35,341 bases of DNA from CAMDBL01 sp964498125 (GCA_964498125.1 CAZCGE010000106.1:1-35341); one strand, 5' to 3'. Positions 1-8,172 are shown, counted from the stretch's first letter. Program-made: numbers and translations. Notes: generated by a model not told the origin, from the letters alone.

Positions 1-138
1 GACTGTTCGCACTCGACGCAGCCTGGCAATCAGCGAGACAGTCCCGATGAGGAAACCACCGACTGGAGAGCCGTGTGCGGGAAAACCGCCTGCACGGTTC
101 GGAGGGCGGGGTGGGTGAAAGCCCATCCCGACCCCTAT
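1..138 (+). mobile_element. 3' end of a group II intron (domains V and VI)
   Basis: Positions 68-101 form a 34-nt domain V: it opens with GAGCCG, closes with CGGTTCG, and has a GAAA-type loop between complementary arms. Positions 102-138 fold as domain VI. GGGCGGG pairs with CCCG/CCC, an upper GTGGGT/GCCCAT stem is capped by GAAA, and A131 is the only unpaired base on the 3' side. That A lies seven nucleotides before a CTAT end at 138, which is the spacing expected of a lariat branch point, and introns of this class end in AY. The 3' exon therefore starts at 139. The intron-encoded reverse transcriptase, if present, lies left of the window. The intron has the opposite orientation to tctA, whose stop codon is only 26 bp away. 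Confidence 0.88.
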
Positions 139-145
139 CCATGAC

Positions 146-156
146 GGGTCTGACCC
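146..156. repeat. GGGTCTGACCC palindrome, copy 1
   Basis: A perfect 5+1+5 palindrome, eight bases after the predicted intron 3' splice site. Closely related sequences occur at 35112-35124 and 35329-35340. In many proteobacterial genomes this TGGGGTCAGACCCC-like string is a dispersed motif near small transposase genes; that association is general knowledge and no transposase is visible here. Confidence 0.6.
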
Positions 157-163
157 CATCCAC

Positions 164-1666
164 TCACACCTCCTTGAACGCCACTTCGCGGGTCTTCTTG
201 AAGGCCGGCAGCAGCACCAGCACCAGCAGCAACGACGCCAGCACCAGCATGGTGGCGCTGATCGGCCGGGTCAGCAGAACCGTCGCGTCGCCCTTGGCGA
301 TCAGCAGGGCGCGGCGCAGGTACTCTTCCATCATCGGGCCGAGGATGAATCCGAGCAGCATGGGCGCGGGCTCGCAATCGAGCTTCTTGAAGACATAGCC
401 GAGCGCGCCGAAGATCGTCATCAGGTAGACGTCGAAGGCGGTATTCGACAGCGAATAGACTCCGATCGCGCAGAACACCAGGATCATCGGATACAGCAGA
501 TGGTAGGGTACCTGAATCATCCGCACCCACAGCCCGATCAGCGGCAGGTTGAGCACCAGCAGCATCAGATTGCCGATCCACATCGAGGCGATCAGACCCC
601 AGAAGAGTTGCGGCTGCTCATTCATCACGGCGGGACCCGGCTGGATGCCCTGGATGATCATGGCGCCGATCATCAACGCCATCACCGGGTTGGACGGAAT
701 GCCGAGCGTCAGCATCGGGATGAACGACATCTGCGCGCCGGCGTTGTTGGCGGCTTCCGGCGCCGCGACGCCTTCGATGGCGCCGGTGCCGAGCTCGTGC
801 GCGTTGCGCGAGGCCTTCTTCTCCAGCGCGTAGGCGCTGAAGGAGGCCAGTGCCGCGCCGCCGCCGGGCAGGATGCCGAGCATCGAGCCGAGCACGGTGC
901 CGCGCAGTGTTGGCCAGATGATGCGCTTCCAATCCTCGCGCGTCAGCATCAGGCCGGTGACCTTCTTGACCATCACCTCGCGCGTGCCCTCGCCTTCCAG
1001 ATTGGCGATGATCTCGCCGATGCCGAACATGCCCATGGCGACCACGACAAAGCCGATGCCATCGGACAATTCCGGCAGGCCGAGCGTATAGCGCATGGCG
1101 CCGGAATTGACGTCGGTGCCAACCAGGCCGAGCAGCAGGCCGAGGATGATCATGGCGAGCGCGTGCAGGATCGAGCCGGTGGCCAATACGATCGAGGCGA
1201 CGAGGCCGAGCACCATCAGCGAGAAATATTCGGCTGGTCCGAACTTCAACGCCACTTCGGCCAGCGGCGGGGCAAACAGCGCGATCAGCAGCGTGCAGAC
1301 TGTGCCGGCAAAGAACGAGGAAATGCCAGCCGCGGCAAGCGCACGCCCGGCCTTGCCCTGCTTGGCCATCTGATGGCCGTCGAGCGCGGTGACGACGGAA
1401 GAGGTCTCGCCCGGCAGGTTGATCAGGATGGCGGTGGTCGAGCCGCCGTATTGGGCGCCATAGAAGATGCCGGCCAGCATGATCAGCGACGAGACGGGCG
1501 GCAGGCCGAAGGTGGCGGGCAGCAGCATGGCGATGGTGGCCGCCGGCCCGAGCCCCGGCAGCACGCCGATGGCGGTGCCGAGGAAGACGCCGATCAGGCA
1601 CCACAGCAGGTTGGTGGGCGTTGCCGCCACCGTCAGTCCCAGCACCAGATTATGGAAAAGCTCCAT
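164..1666 (-). CDS. tctA: TctA: large membrane subunit of a tripartite tricarboxylate transporter
   Basis: Encodes 500 aa, the usual length for TctA, the 11-12-helix permease of the TTT family, which imports carboxylates with a periplasmic TctC receptor. Family marks are the N-terminal LLWCLIGVFLGTAIGVLPGLGP segment region, the conserved YGAQYGGSTTAILINLPGE stretch and a second GILPGGGAALASF re-entrant-like loop, an internal-repeat pattern typical of TctA. The ATG at 1666 is chosen because the family begins with a short MELFxNL-like N terminus; the longer frame upstream is arginine-rich shadow sequence. It lies 11 bp downstream of tctB and is presumably co-transcribed with it. The substrate cannot be read from TctA alone. 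No tctC occurs in the window, so the receptor must be encoded elsewhere. Confidence 0.95.
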   Translation of the reverse strand: MELFHNLVLGLTVAATPTNLLWCLIGVFLGTAIGVLPGLGPAATIAMLLPATFGLPPVSSLIMLAGIFYGAQYGGSTTAILINLPGETSSVVTALDGHQMAKQGKAGRALAAAGISSFFAGTVCTLLIALFAPPLAEVALKFGPAEYFSLMVLGLVASIVLATGSILHALAMIILGLLLGLVGTDVNSGAMRYTLGLPELSDGIGFVVVAMGMFGIGEIIANLEGEGTREVMVKKVTGLMLTREDWKRIIWPTLRGTVLGSMLGILPGGGAALASFSAYALEKKASRNAHELGTGAIEGVAAPEAANNAGAQMSFIPMLTLGIPSNPVMALMIGAMIIQGIQPGPAVMNEQPQLFWGLIASMWIGNLMLLVLNLPLIGLWVRMIQVPYHLLYPMILVFCAIGVYSLSNTAFDVYLMTIFGALGYVFKKLDCEPAPMLLGFILGPMMEEYLRRALLIAKGDATVLLTRPISATMLVLASLLLVLVLLPAFKKTREVAFKEV

Positions 1667-1677
1667 GTCGCTCCACC

Positions 1678-2178
1678 CTATCGCAGCCAGGTGGTCAGCG
1701 GGCCGGCATAGGGCTCGAGCCAGACGCCGATGATGGGCATCGGCACGCCGAGACCTTTGACGAAAACCAGCACGCAAAACACCACGAGGCCGACGAGGCC
1801 CAGTGTCGCGCGCCAATCGAGGCGAAACTCGCGGCTGCCGGCGGCGCTGACCAGCACCAGGGCGAGCAGGGCGACAACCAGGCCGGCACCGTTGATGAGC
1901 AAGCCGAACAGCGTACAGGCCGCCAACAGCATGACAAGCGGCTTGACGGCGACACTGCCGATCGGCGTGCCCTTGGCAAAGAAGCTGCGTAGCAGCGAGG
2001 CAACGCCCAGGAAGATCAGCAGGCCGGCGAGCACCTTGGGGAAATAGCCGGGGCCCATGCGTCCCGCGGTGCCCAGCTTATAGTCGGCGCCGATCCACAG
2101 CGCGGCCACGCCGAACGCGATATAGATGAACCCGCTCCAAAAATCCTTCGGACTCGAGATCCTGAAGATCACGATCAT
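1678..2178 (-). CDS. tctB: TctB: small membrane subunit of the tripartite tricarboxylate transporter
   Basis: Encodes 166 aa with about four hydrophobic helices, matching TctB in size and position. It has the family N-terminal pattern PKDFWSGFIYIAFGVAALW followed by a YKLGTAGRMGPGYFP segment. The ATG at 2178 has GGGAGGA directly upstream, which is unusually close; a GTG at 2172 would have better spacing, so the start is uncertain by two codons. A longer in-frame extension to 2301 lacks TctB similarity and is not included. TctB is the accessory membrane subunit whose exact role is poorly known. The 228 bp between this gene and tupA (2179-2406) contain no gene, where a tctC might have been expected. 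Confidence 0.9.
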   Translation of the reverse strand: MIVIFRISSPKDFWSGFIYIAFGVAALWIGADYKLGTAGRMGPGYFPKVLAGLLIFLGVASLLRSFFAKGTPIGSVAVKPLVMLLAACTLFGLLINGAGLVVALLALVLVSAAGSREFRLDWRATLGLVGLVVFCVLVFVKGLGVPMPIIGVWLEPYAGPLTTWLR

Positions 2179-2406
2179 TCCTCCCTGACGGCCGGCTTCC
2201 CGCAGCCGCTGTGCCAGCTCTTGCTGGTCTTGAACAGCGGACAGCGCGGCGAGCGCCTGCCAAACCGTATGCCTCGTAGGCTGAGGTAAGGCAACACTCA
2301 ATCGCCTCGGATGTCCCGGCCACGCTCGGAATCGGCCTTTACCCGGCGCCTCGACGCTGACGCCCGCCGTCTCGACAGTGTTTTTCCAATGGTCGATGTC
2401 GTCGCG

Positions 2407-3237
2407 TTACTGCGCTGCGGAGCTGGGGAAGAACAGTTGCTGGCCATCGATCTTGTAGGCGGCGATGGCGCCCTGGCCCTCCGCCGAGATGATCCAGTCG
2501 ATGAACGCTTGACCGAGGTCTTTCTTGACGCTGGGATGCTTGGCGGGATCGACGAGGATGATGCCGTAGGGGTTGAACAGCGCGGCGTCGCCCTCGATGA
2601 CGAGGGTCAGCTCGGCCTTGTTCTTGAACGCGATCCACGTGCCGCGATCCGACAGCAGGTAGGCGCCCATCGCGCCCGCCATATTGAGTGCGGCGCCCAT
2701 GCCCTGGCCGATCTCTCGGTACCAAGCTGGTTTTGCGCCCGGCGGATCGAGGCCGGCCGCTTTCCACAGCGCCAGCTCGGCGGCATGCGTGCCACTCTTG
2801 TCGCCGCGCGACACGAAGGCGCTGCCCTGCGCGCTAATGGCCTCGAGAGCCGCCAGCACGTCCTTGCCGCCCTTGATCTTGGCGGGATCTTGGCTCGGGC
2901 CGATCAGCACGAAGTCGTTGTACATCACATCGAAGCGCTGCACGCCGAAGCCGTCGGCGACGAATTTCTCCTCTTGCGATTTCGCATGCACGAAGATCAC
3001 GTCGGCGTCGCCACGCCGGCCGGTGTCGATGGCCTGTCCCGTACCCAGAGCAACCACCTTCACGTCGATGCCGGACTTGGCCTTGAACAGCGGCAAAATG
3101 TGGCCGAACAGGCCGGAATCCTGCGTCGACGTCGTCGAGGCGACGACGATGGATCGGTCCTGGGCGGCGGCAGGGGACAGTGCCAAGGCGCAGAATGCAG
3201 TCATGAGGGCGAGAATTCGCGGTTGCATGCAAGCCAT
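2407..3237 (-). CDS. tupA: TupA: tungstate ABC transporter, periplasmic binding protein
   Basis: Encodes 276 aa with a signal peptide (hydrophobic ILALMTAFCALAL, cleavage near SPAAAQD). The mature protein starts with VVASTTSTQDSGLF, the TTTS-type oxyanion-binding signature of TupA receptors. ALGTGQAIDTGRRGDADV and a GDKSGTH motif follow, both typical of the TupA/PBP-like family. TupA binds tungstate in the periplasm with high affinity and delivers it to TupBC. It is the last gene of tupB-tupC-tupA, four bases after the tupC stop. ATG codons at 3237 and 3228 are both possible and neither has a clear Shine-Dalgarno sequence, which suggests translational coupling to tupC. Molybdate specificity is a less likely alternative, since ModA proteins lack this N-terminal signature. 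Confidence 0.94.
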   Translation of the reverse strand: MACMQPRILALMTAFCALALSPAAAQDRSIVVASTTSTQDSGLFGHILPLFKAKSGIDVKVVALGTGQAIDTGRRGDADVIFVHAKSQEEKFVADGFGVQRFDVMYNDFVLIGPSQDPAKIKGGKDVLAALEAISAQGSAFVSRGDKSGTHAAELALWKAAGLDPPGAKPAWYREIGQGMGAALNMAGAMGAYLLSDRGTWIAFKNKAELTLVIEGDAALFNPYGIILVDPAKHPSVKKDLGQAFIDWIISAEGQGAIAAYKIDGQQLFFPSSAAQ

Positions 3238-3241
3238 CCGT

Positions 3242-3991
3242 TCAAGGTGCAAGGACCAGATCGCCGGCGAGGAAGCGGCGCGCCGCTTGGGTTGCCGGAG
3301 CGTGGAAAAAGCGCTTGGCCGGCGCATCCTCGACCAGCCGGCCGCCGGCGAGGAAAACGATTTGCCCCGCCAGACGCCGGGCCTGGCCAAGATCGTGAGT
3401 GGCCATGACGATTTTGACGCCAGCGCCGGCGATGTCGGCGATGATGTCCTCGATCGCCTTGCTGGCGTGCGGGTCGAGGCTCGAGGTCGGCTCGTCGAGG
3501 AACAGCATGTTGGGCTCGCGGGCGAGTGCGCGGGCCAGCGCCAGGCGCTGTTGCTCGCCGGCCGACAGCGTGCGGGCCGGCCGCGCCGCGAGATGGGCGA
3601 GGCCAACGCGATCCAGGATAGGGGCAATGCTGTCGCGATCGTTTGGGCGACCCGCCGCGGCAAGCGCAAAGGCCACATTCGCGGCTGTACTTCGGCGCAG
3701 CATGACGGGGCGCTGGAACACGAATGCTGAGCGCAAGGGTCGCCCGTTGTCGGCAGCGTGGGTGGTGATCTGGCCGCGGGTCGGGGCCATCAGCCGCATC
3801 GCCAGCTTGAGCAATGTCGTCTTGCCCGCGCCGTTGGGGCCGAGCAGGATCGTTGGCGCGCCGGCCGACAGTACGAGCGAAACATCGCTCAGGATCTCGG
3901 TGGCGCCCGCGGTGAGGCCGACCAGCGCAAAGTGTAGCAGGGCGCGCGCCTCGCTGGTCGAGTGCAATGCGACTGCAACGCTATCCTGCAT
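3242..3991 (-). CDS. tupC: TupC: tungstate ABC transporter ATP-binding subunit
   Basis: Encodes a 249-aa ABC ATPase. Walker A is GPNGAGKTT, the Q-loop lies in FVFQRP, the signature is LSAGEQQRLALARA, Walker B is MLFLDEPTSSLD and the H-loop is ATHD. It hydrolyses ATP on the cytoplasmic face to drive TupB. There is no C-terminal TOBE/MOP domain, which is normal for TupC and distinguishes it from ModC. The ATG at 3991 is chosen because it overlaps the tupB stop by 11 bases, a typical coupled arrangement; upstream in-frame codons lie inside tupB. The flanking tupB and tupA genes fix the substrate assignment. Confidence 0.93.
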   Translation of the reverse strand: MQDSVAVALHSTSEARALLHFALVGLTAGATEILSDVSLVLSAGAPTILLGPNGAGKTTLLKLAMRLMAPTRGQITTHAADNGRPLRSAFVFQRPVMLRRSTAANVAFALAAAGRPNDRDSIAPILDRVGLAHLAARPARTLSAGEQQRLALARALAREPNMLFLDEPTSSLDPHASKAIEDIIADIAGAGVKIVMATHDLGQARRLAGQIVFLAGGRLVEDAPAKRFFHAPATQAARRFLAGDLVLAP

Positions 3992-4670
3992 GCCGCTCCG
4001 CCCACTGTTTGAGGCCCCAGGCAATGCTGTTCACGGCCAGGATCAAGGCGATCAAGATGACGCCAAGACCGATGGCGAGGGCGAGATTGCCTTTCGAGGT
4101 CTCCAGCGCGATCGACGTCGTCATGACGCGCGTGAAGCCCTCGATGTTGCCGCCGACGATCATCACCGCGCCGACCTCGGCAGCGGCGCGGCCAAAGCCG
4201 GCGAGAAGAATAGTCACCAGCGAAAAGCGCCCATCCCAGAGCAGGGCCGCGATCCGGTGCGCGGCAGCGACCTGCATGGCGACAAACTCGTCGCGATACT
4301 CTGTCCACAAGTCCTCGATCACCTGCCGGGTCAGCGCCGCAATGATCGGTGTGATCAGCACGGCTTGCGCGATGATCATGGCCGTGGGCGTGAACAGCAG
4401 GCCGAGTTGGCCGAGCGGGCCCGACCGCGACAGCAGCAAATAAACGAGGAGGCCAACGACGACCGGCGGCAGGCCCATGCACCCGTTCAGCAGGACGATG
4501 ACGGCGTTGCGGCACGGATGCCGCGTCAGCGCCACGAGGGTGCCAAGCGGCATGCCGATGAGGGCCGCCAGCACCGTCGCCGACAGGGTCACGACCAGCG
4601 ACAGGCGCACGATCCCGAGCAGGGTTGGATCGCCGGACAGGATCAGGTCAAAGGCACTGGTGGTGTCCAA
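3981..4670 (-). CDS. tupB: TupB: tungstate ABC transporter permease
   Basis: Encodes 229 aa with five to six membrane helices and a BPD_transp_1-type permease fold. The coupling (EAA-like) loop is visible as AAAEVGAVMIVGGNIEGFT, and the segment MTTSIALETSKGNLALAIGLG is highly characteristic of TupB. It forms the tungstate channel in the inner membrane. It is the first gene of the tup operon; the divergent regulator gene starts about 100 bp away. Tungstate import normally supplies tungsten enzymes such as some formate dehydrogenases and aldehyde oxidoreductases; none of these is encoded in the window. Confidence 0.94.
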   Translation of the reverse strand: MDTTSAFDLILSGDPTLLGIVRLSLVVTLSATVLAALIGMPLGTLVALTRHPCRNAVIVLLNGCMGLPPVVVGLLVYLLLSRSGPLGQLGLLFTPTAMIIAQAVLITPIIAALTRQVIEDLWTEYRDEFVAMQVAAAHRIAALLWDGRFSLVTILLAGFGRAAAEVGAVMIVGGNIEGFTRVMTTSIALETSKGNLALAIGLGVILIALILAVNSIAWGLKQWAERHAG

Positions 4671-4725
4671 GTGCAGCTCCGCAAACAGGCTTGACGCCCG
4701 TTAATCGCCATGTTTTCTTTCGTTC

Positions 4726-4731
4726 TGTCAA
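4726..4731 (-). promoter_or_regulatory. Possible -35 box of the tup operon promoter
   Basis: Read on the minus strand this is a perfect TTGACA. No good -10 element is found at 16-18 bp, so the promoter assignment is tentative. It lies between the tupB start and the direct-repeat operator candidate at 4743-4758. Confidence 0.3.
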
Positions 4732-4742
4732 ATACTGGAAAC

Positions 4743-4758
4743 TATGCATAAATATGCA
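4743..4758. promoter_or_regulatory. Candidate operator: TATGCA direct repeat between tupB and its regulator
   Basis: TATGCA occurs twice, separated by TAAA, giving a 10-bp repeat distance (one helical turn). The first copy is also part of the palindrome TATGCATA. The site sits in the divergent intergenic region between the tup operon and the HTH/binding-protein regulator, just upstream of the possible tup -35 box and within 15 bp of the regulator start. Control by the adjacent regulator is an inference. Confidence 0.4.
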
Positions 4759-4771
4759 GGTGAGTGGACCG

Positions 4772-5653
4772 ATGCGGCTCCTGACCACCGCCGAAGCAGC
4801 GGACTACCTGCGCATCAAGGAGCGCAAACTCTACGAACTGGTCGCGGAGGCCGCGGTGCCGTGCACCAAGGTAACGGGCAAGTGGCTGTTTCCGCGCGAA
4901 GATTTGGATCGTTGGCTGCTTGCGGGCATGACCCGTCCGCAAGGTGTTGCCGCCGGCGACCCGCCGCCGATCGTCGGTGGCAGCCACGATCCGCTGCTGC
5001 AGTGGGCATTGGCGGAGAGCCAGGCGGGCCTCGCCATCCTGCCGGAGGGCAGCGAGGCGGGGTATGGCCGGTTTCTGAGGGGCGAAGTCATTGCGGCGGC
5101 CATCCACTTCCACGCGGTGGAAGATCCCGAGCGCGACGCCAACGTCGACGTCGTCGCGCACGAGCCAGCGCTCTACGACGCGGTGCTGTTCGGCTTTGCC
5201 ACGCGCGAGCAGGGCCTGCTGGTGGCGCCGGGCAATCCACGCGCCATCACGAGCCTGGCCGACACGCGGGCCCGCCCATTCAGTCTCGCGGTCCGCCCGG
5301 AAGGCGCTGGCGCCCAGCAATTGCTAAGCGCGCTGCTGCGGCGCGATGGCGTGTCGCTGTCCGACTTTGCCGCGAGCTTCGTCGTGCCGACGGGCCCCGA
5401 TGTCGCCCAGGCCATCCGCGCCGGACGCGCCGATTGCGGCATTGCCACGCGCGCCGTGGCCGCGGCCGCCGGGGTCGACTTCGTGCCGCTGGCAACCGAG
5501 CGCTTCGATCTGCTGGTGCGCCAGCGCGATAGCTATCGCCCGGCGATGCAGCGCTTCCTCGGGTTGCTGCGCGCGCCCATTTTTGCCCGCCGCGCCAGCG
5601 AGCTGGGCGGCCTCGATGTCGCCGGTGCCGGGCAGGTCCGCTGGGCGCCTTGA
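4772..5653 (+). CDS. Excisionase-type HTH regulator with PBP-like oxyanion-sensing domain
   Basis: Encodes 293 aa. Residues 1-55 are a MerR/excisionase-family winged HTH (LLTTAEAADYLRIKERKLYE, then GKWLFPREDLDRWL). From about residue 75 to the end is a periplasmic-binding-protein-like domain of the PF12727 type (HDPLLQWALAES, AILPEGSEAG, ARPFSLAVRPEGAGAQ, DVAQAIRAGRADCGIA). The fold occurs in cytoplasmic one-component regulators tied to molybdate or tungstate genes. The ATG at 4772 is preferred over the one at 4754 because AGGTGAG lies about eight bases upstream of it. Its divergent position next to tupBCA implies that it senses tungstate or molybdate and controls that operon. Whether it activates or represses cannot be told. 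Confidence 0.88.
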   Translation: MRLLTTAEAADYLRIKERKLYELVAEAAVPCTKVTGKWLFPREDLDRWLLAGMTRPQGVAAGDPPPIVGGSHDPLLQWALAESQAGLAILPEGSEAGYGRFLRGEVIAAAIHFHAVEDPERDANVDVVAHEPALYDAVLFGFATREQGLLVAPGNPRAITSLADTRARPFSLAVRPEGAGAQQLLSALLRRDGVSLSDFAASFVVPTGPDVAQAIRAGRADCGIATRAVAAAAGVDFVPLATERFDLLVRQRDSYRPAMQRFLGLLRAPIFARRASELGGLDVAGAGQVRWAP

Positions 5654-5658
5654 GCGCT

Positions 5659-5700
5659 GGAGCATTTTCCGCCAAAGTGGGCGCCGGTTTGGCGCAGATC
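5659..5700. repeat. Remnant of a dispersed alphaproteobacterial palindromic repeat
   Basis: The stretch starts GGAGCATTTTCCGCC and contains CGCCAAA (5670-5676) paired with TTTGGCG (5688-5694) around an 11-nt loop. It resembles the GAGCATTTTC...CCGGTTCGGCG family of short dispersed repeats in rhizobial and related genomes; the match is from memory. It lies between two convergent genes and could also act as a weak bidirectional terminator, but there is no T-tract. Confidence 0.5.
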
Positions 5701-5739
5701 GTCGCGCGTTTGCGGGCGTGACGCGAGCCGGACCGATTG

Positions 5740-7077
5740 TCAGGCCAGCGGCTTAGCGAAATTGCGGTTCTCCGGCCGCGGCAGGCCGAGGTGATCGCGC
5801 AACGTCGTGCCCTCGTATTCGCGACGCATGAGACCGCGCCGCTGCAACTCGGGCACGACCTTGGCGCAGAAGTCCTCCAGCCCGCCTGGCAGGTAAGGGA
5901 ACATGATGGTGAAGCCATCCGAGCCGCCGGTCTCGATCCACTCCTGCATTTCATCGGCGATGCTGTTGGCCGTGCCGACCATGGCGAGCCCTCCGTAGCC
6001 GCCGAGCCTCTGGGCGAGCTGGCGCACCGTCAGGTTGTCGCGCTTGGCGAGCGCGACGGCGCGCTCGCGCCCGCTCTTGGACGCGTTGCTCTCGGGGATC
6101 TCGGGCAACGGCTTGTCGGGTTCGAGCGTGCGCGCGTCCATGCCGAGTGCAATGGACAGCGAGGCGATGGCGTTGGCGTAATCGACCAGGCTGTCGAGTT
6201 TGGCGCGCTTGGCCCTGGCTTCCTCGACGGTGTCGCCGACCACGACGAAGCAGGCCGGCAGGATCTTCATGTGATCGGGATTTCTGCCGATCTTTGTCAT
6301 GCGGCCGCGCACGTCCGCCGTGTACTGCCGGCCCGCCTCGAGGTTGCTCTGCGCGGTGAACACGGCCTCCGCCGTCTCGGCGGCGAGCTGGCGGCCGGCA
6401 TCCGAGGCGCCGGCTTGCACGATCACAGGCCAGCCCTGGATCGGCCGGGCGACGTTGAGTGGGCCGCGTACGGATAGATGCTCGCCCTTGTGGCCCAGCA
6501 CATGCATTTTCGCCGGATCCATGAAAATGCCGCTGGCGGCGTCGCGCACGAAGGCGTCGTCGGCGAAGCTGTCCCACAGGCCGGTGACGACGTCGACATA
6601 TTCACGCGCGCGCTCGTAGCGCTCGCCGTGCTCCATGTGTTCGTCCATGCCGAAGTTGAGTGCGGCATCCGGGTTCGACGTGGTGACGACGTTCCATCCC
6701 GCCCGGCCGCCGCTGATATGGTCGAGCGAGGCGAAGCGGCGGGCGATATGGTAGGGCACGTCGAAGGTGGTCGAGCCGGTGGCGATGAGGCCGATGCGCT
6801 GCGTGCACTGCGACAGGGCGGCGAGCAGCGTGAACGGCTCGAACGACGTCACGGTGTGGCTGCGCTTCAAGGCATCGATCGGCATGTTCAGCACGGCCAG
6901 ATGGTCGGCCATGAAATAGGCGTCGAAGCGGGCCGCCTCCAGCCGCTGGATCATGCGTTTCATCAGCGGCAGGTTGAAATTCATGTCGGCGGCCGCGCCG
7001 GGATAGCGCCAGCCACCAGTATGAATGCTGGCCGGGCGCATGAAGGCGGCAAGATGCAGGCGGTGTGTCGTCGACAT
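5740..7077 (-). CDS. LLM-class FMN-dependent monooxygenase (NtaA/SnaA/DszA family)
   Basis: Encodes 445 aa, the usual size for NtaA/SnaA/DszA/SoxA-type monooxygenases. These use reduced FMN from a partner reductase to oxidise xenobiotic or sulfur/nitrogen-containing compounds in the cytoplasm. Family segments are FDAYFMADHLAVL, TSFEPFTLLAALSQCTQRIGLIATGSTTF, PYHIARRFASLDHISGGRAGWNVVTT, GWPVIVQAGASDAGRQLAA and SDGFTIMFPYLPGG. The ATG at 7077 has GAGGT five bases upstream. No flavin reductase gene is adjacent. It is divergent from the deacetylase gene with 161 bp between. The substrate cannot be predicted. Confidence 0.93.
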   Translation of the reverse strand: MSTTHRLHLAAFMRPASIHTGGWRYPGAAADMNFNLPLMKRMIQRLEAARFDAYFMADHLAVLNMPIDALKRSHTVTSFEPFTLLAALSQCTQRIGLIATGSTTFDVPYHIARRFASLDHISGGRAGWNVVTTSNPDAALNFGMDEHMEHGERYERAREYVDVVTGLWDSFADDAFVRDAASGIFMDPAKMHVLGHKGEHLSVRGPLNVARPIQGWPVIVQAGASDAGRQLAAETAEAVFTAQSNLEAGRQYTADVRGRMTKIGRNPDHMKILPACFVVVGDTVEEARAKRAKLDSLVDYANAIASLSIALGMDARTLEPDKPLPEIPESNASKSGRERAVALAKRDNLTVRQLAQRLGGYGGLAMVGTANSIADEMQEWIETGGSDGFTIMFPYLPGGLEDFCAKVVPELQRRGLMRREYEGTTLRDHLGLPRPENRNFAKPLA

Positions 7078-7238
7078 GGAAACCTCGTCCGTGGTGTTGC
7101 GGCAGTCTACCATTTCGGCGTGGCGAGAGACAGCAGCGTTGTCGCTGGTGTTGACACGCCGCCGCTGTGCTTTCACTGCCGGGCTTTTGCGCATAGCTTC
7201 ATCGTGGAGCAGGTCCGAACACCACCAGGAGAACGTCG

Positions 7239-8138
7239 ATGGCGACATCACCCGAGCTCGAACCGTGGCAATGGCCGGAGGAGCAGTGGCGCAGGATTGT
7301 TGGCCACGTGCGGGCGGGACAGACCTATCGGCCCAAAAGCTGGAAGGACGGCGCGCGCATGGCGTTCGCGGTGTCCTTCGACGTCGACCACGAGACCAAC
7401 GAGCTGCGCGATGGCGGCAAGTCGATCAGCCGCATGAGCTGGGGCCAATACGGCACGCGACAGGCCATGCCCCGCATCCTGGCCCTGCTGCGCAAGCACG
7501 ACGTCAACGCCACGTTTTATGTGCCCGGCGTCGTCGCGCTGCTCTATCCAGAGGAGCAACGCCGCATTGTGGGCAATGGCCACGAGGTGGCGCTGCACGG
7601 CTGGATTCACGAGTTGAATTCGGTGTTGTCCTATGAGGATGAGCGGGAATTGATGCTCAGGGCCAGCGAGGTGCTGACCAAGACCACTGGCGTCAGGCCC
7701 GTCGGCGTGCGCACCTGCTCGTGGGATTTCTCGCCGCACACATTGCGCATCGAGAAGGAGATGGGGCTCGCCTACGACAGCTCGCTGATGGCCGATTACG
7801 ATTGCTATGAGCTGCTGCTGGATGGCGCGCCGACGGGCGTCACCGAGTTGCCGGTGGAATGGATGCGCGATGATGCGGTCTATTTCTGGATGCACCGGTT
7901 CGGGGCGCAACGCCCCTACACGCCACCCAAGGACGTGCTCGACATCTGGCTGCGCGAACTGGACGCGGCCTGGGAGGAGGGCGGCATTTTCCAGCTGACG
8001 ACGCATCCCCATGTCATCGGCTACCGTTCGCGGCTGTGGATCATCGAGGAGTTGATCCGCCATGCCCGCTCCAAGGGCCAGGTGTGGTTTGCGACCCACG
8101 CGGACGTGGCCGCTTACGCCAAGGCCAACGCCGCGTGA
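7239..8138 (+). CDS. Polysaccharide deacetylase (NodB-fold) family hydrolase
   Basis: Encodes 299 aa without a signal peptide, so it is probably cytoplasmic. Metal-binding and catalytic motifs of carbohydrate-esterase family 4 are seen: FDVDHE (Asp48 and Asp50) and HGWIH (His120 and His124). RPVGVRTCSWDFSP is the arginine-containing third motif and FQLTTHPH carries the late catalytic histidine. Cytoplasmic proteins of this shape include PuuE-type allantoinases and peptidoglycan deacetylases acting on small amides, so the true substrate may not be a polysaccharide. AGGAGA precedes the ATG at good spacing. The C terminus (WFATHADVAAYAKA) recurs almost exactly in the gene fragment at 16283-16339, so the genome has or had a paralogue. 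Confidence 0.92.
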   Translation: MATSPELEPWQWPEEQWRRIVGHVRAGQTYRPKSWKDGARMAFAVSFDVDHETNELRDGGKSISRMSWGQYGTRQAMPRILALLRKHDVNATFYVPGVVALLYPEEQRRIVGNGHEVALHGWIHELNSVLSYEDERELMLRASEVLTKTTGVRPVGVRTCSWDFSPHTLRIEKEMGLAYDSSLMADYDCYELLLDGAPTGVTELPVEWMRDDAVYFWMHRFGAQRPYTPPKDVLDIWLRELDAAWEEGGIFQLTTHPHVIGYRSRLWIIEELIRHARSKGQVWFATHADVAAYAKANAA

Positions 8139-8172
8139 GCGGCATTCTGGGCGGGCTCGTCGCTGAGCTCAC

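Noticed and set aside
500..1711. 403-aa plus-strand reading frame
   Set aside because: Antisense to tctA, rich in His/Gln/Arg/Asp from GC-rich third-position shadowing, with no family features.
2179..2301. N-terminal extension of TctB or a tctC remnant
   Set aside because: The sequence matches neither TctB N termini nor TctC; the ATG at 2178 gives the family start.
2311..3730. Two long plus-strand frames over the tup genes
   Set aside because: Antisense to tupA and tupC, whose minus-strand frames carry clear family motifs.
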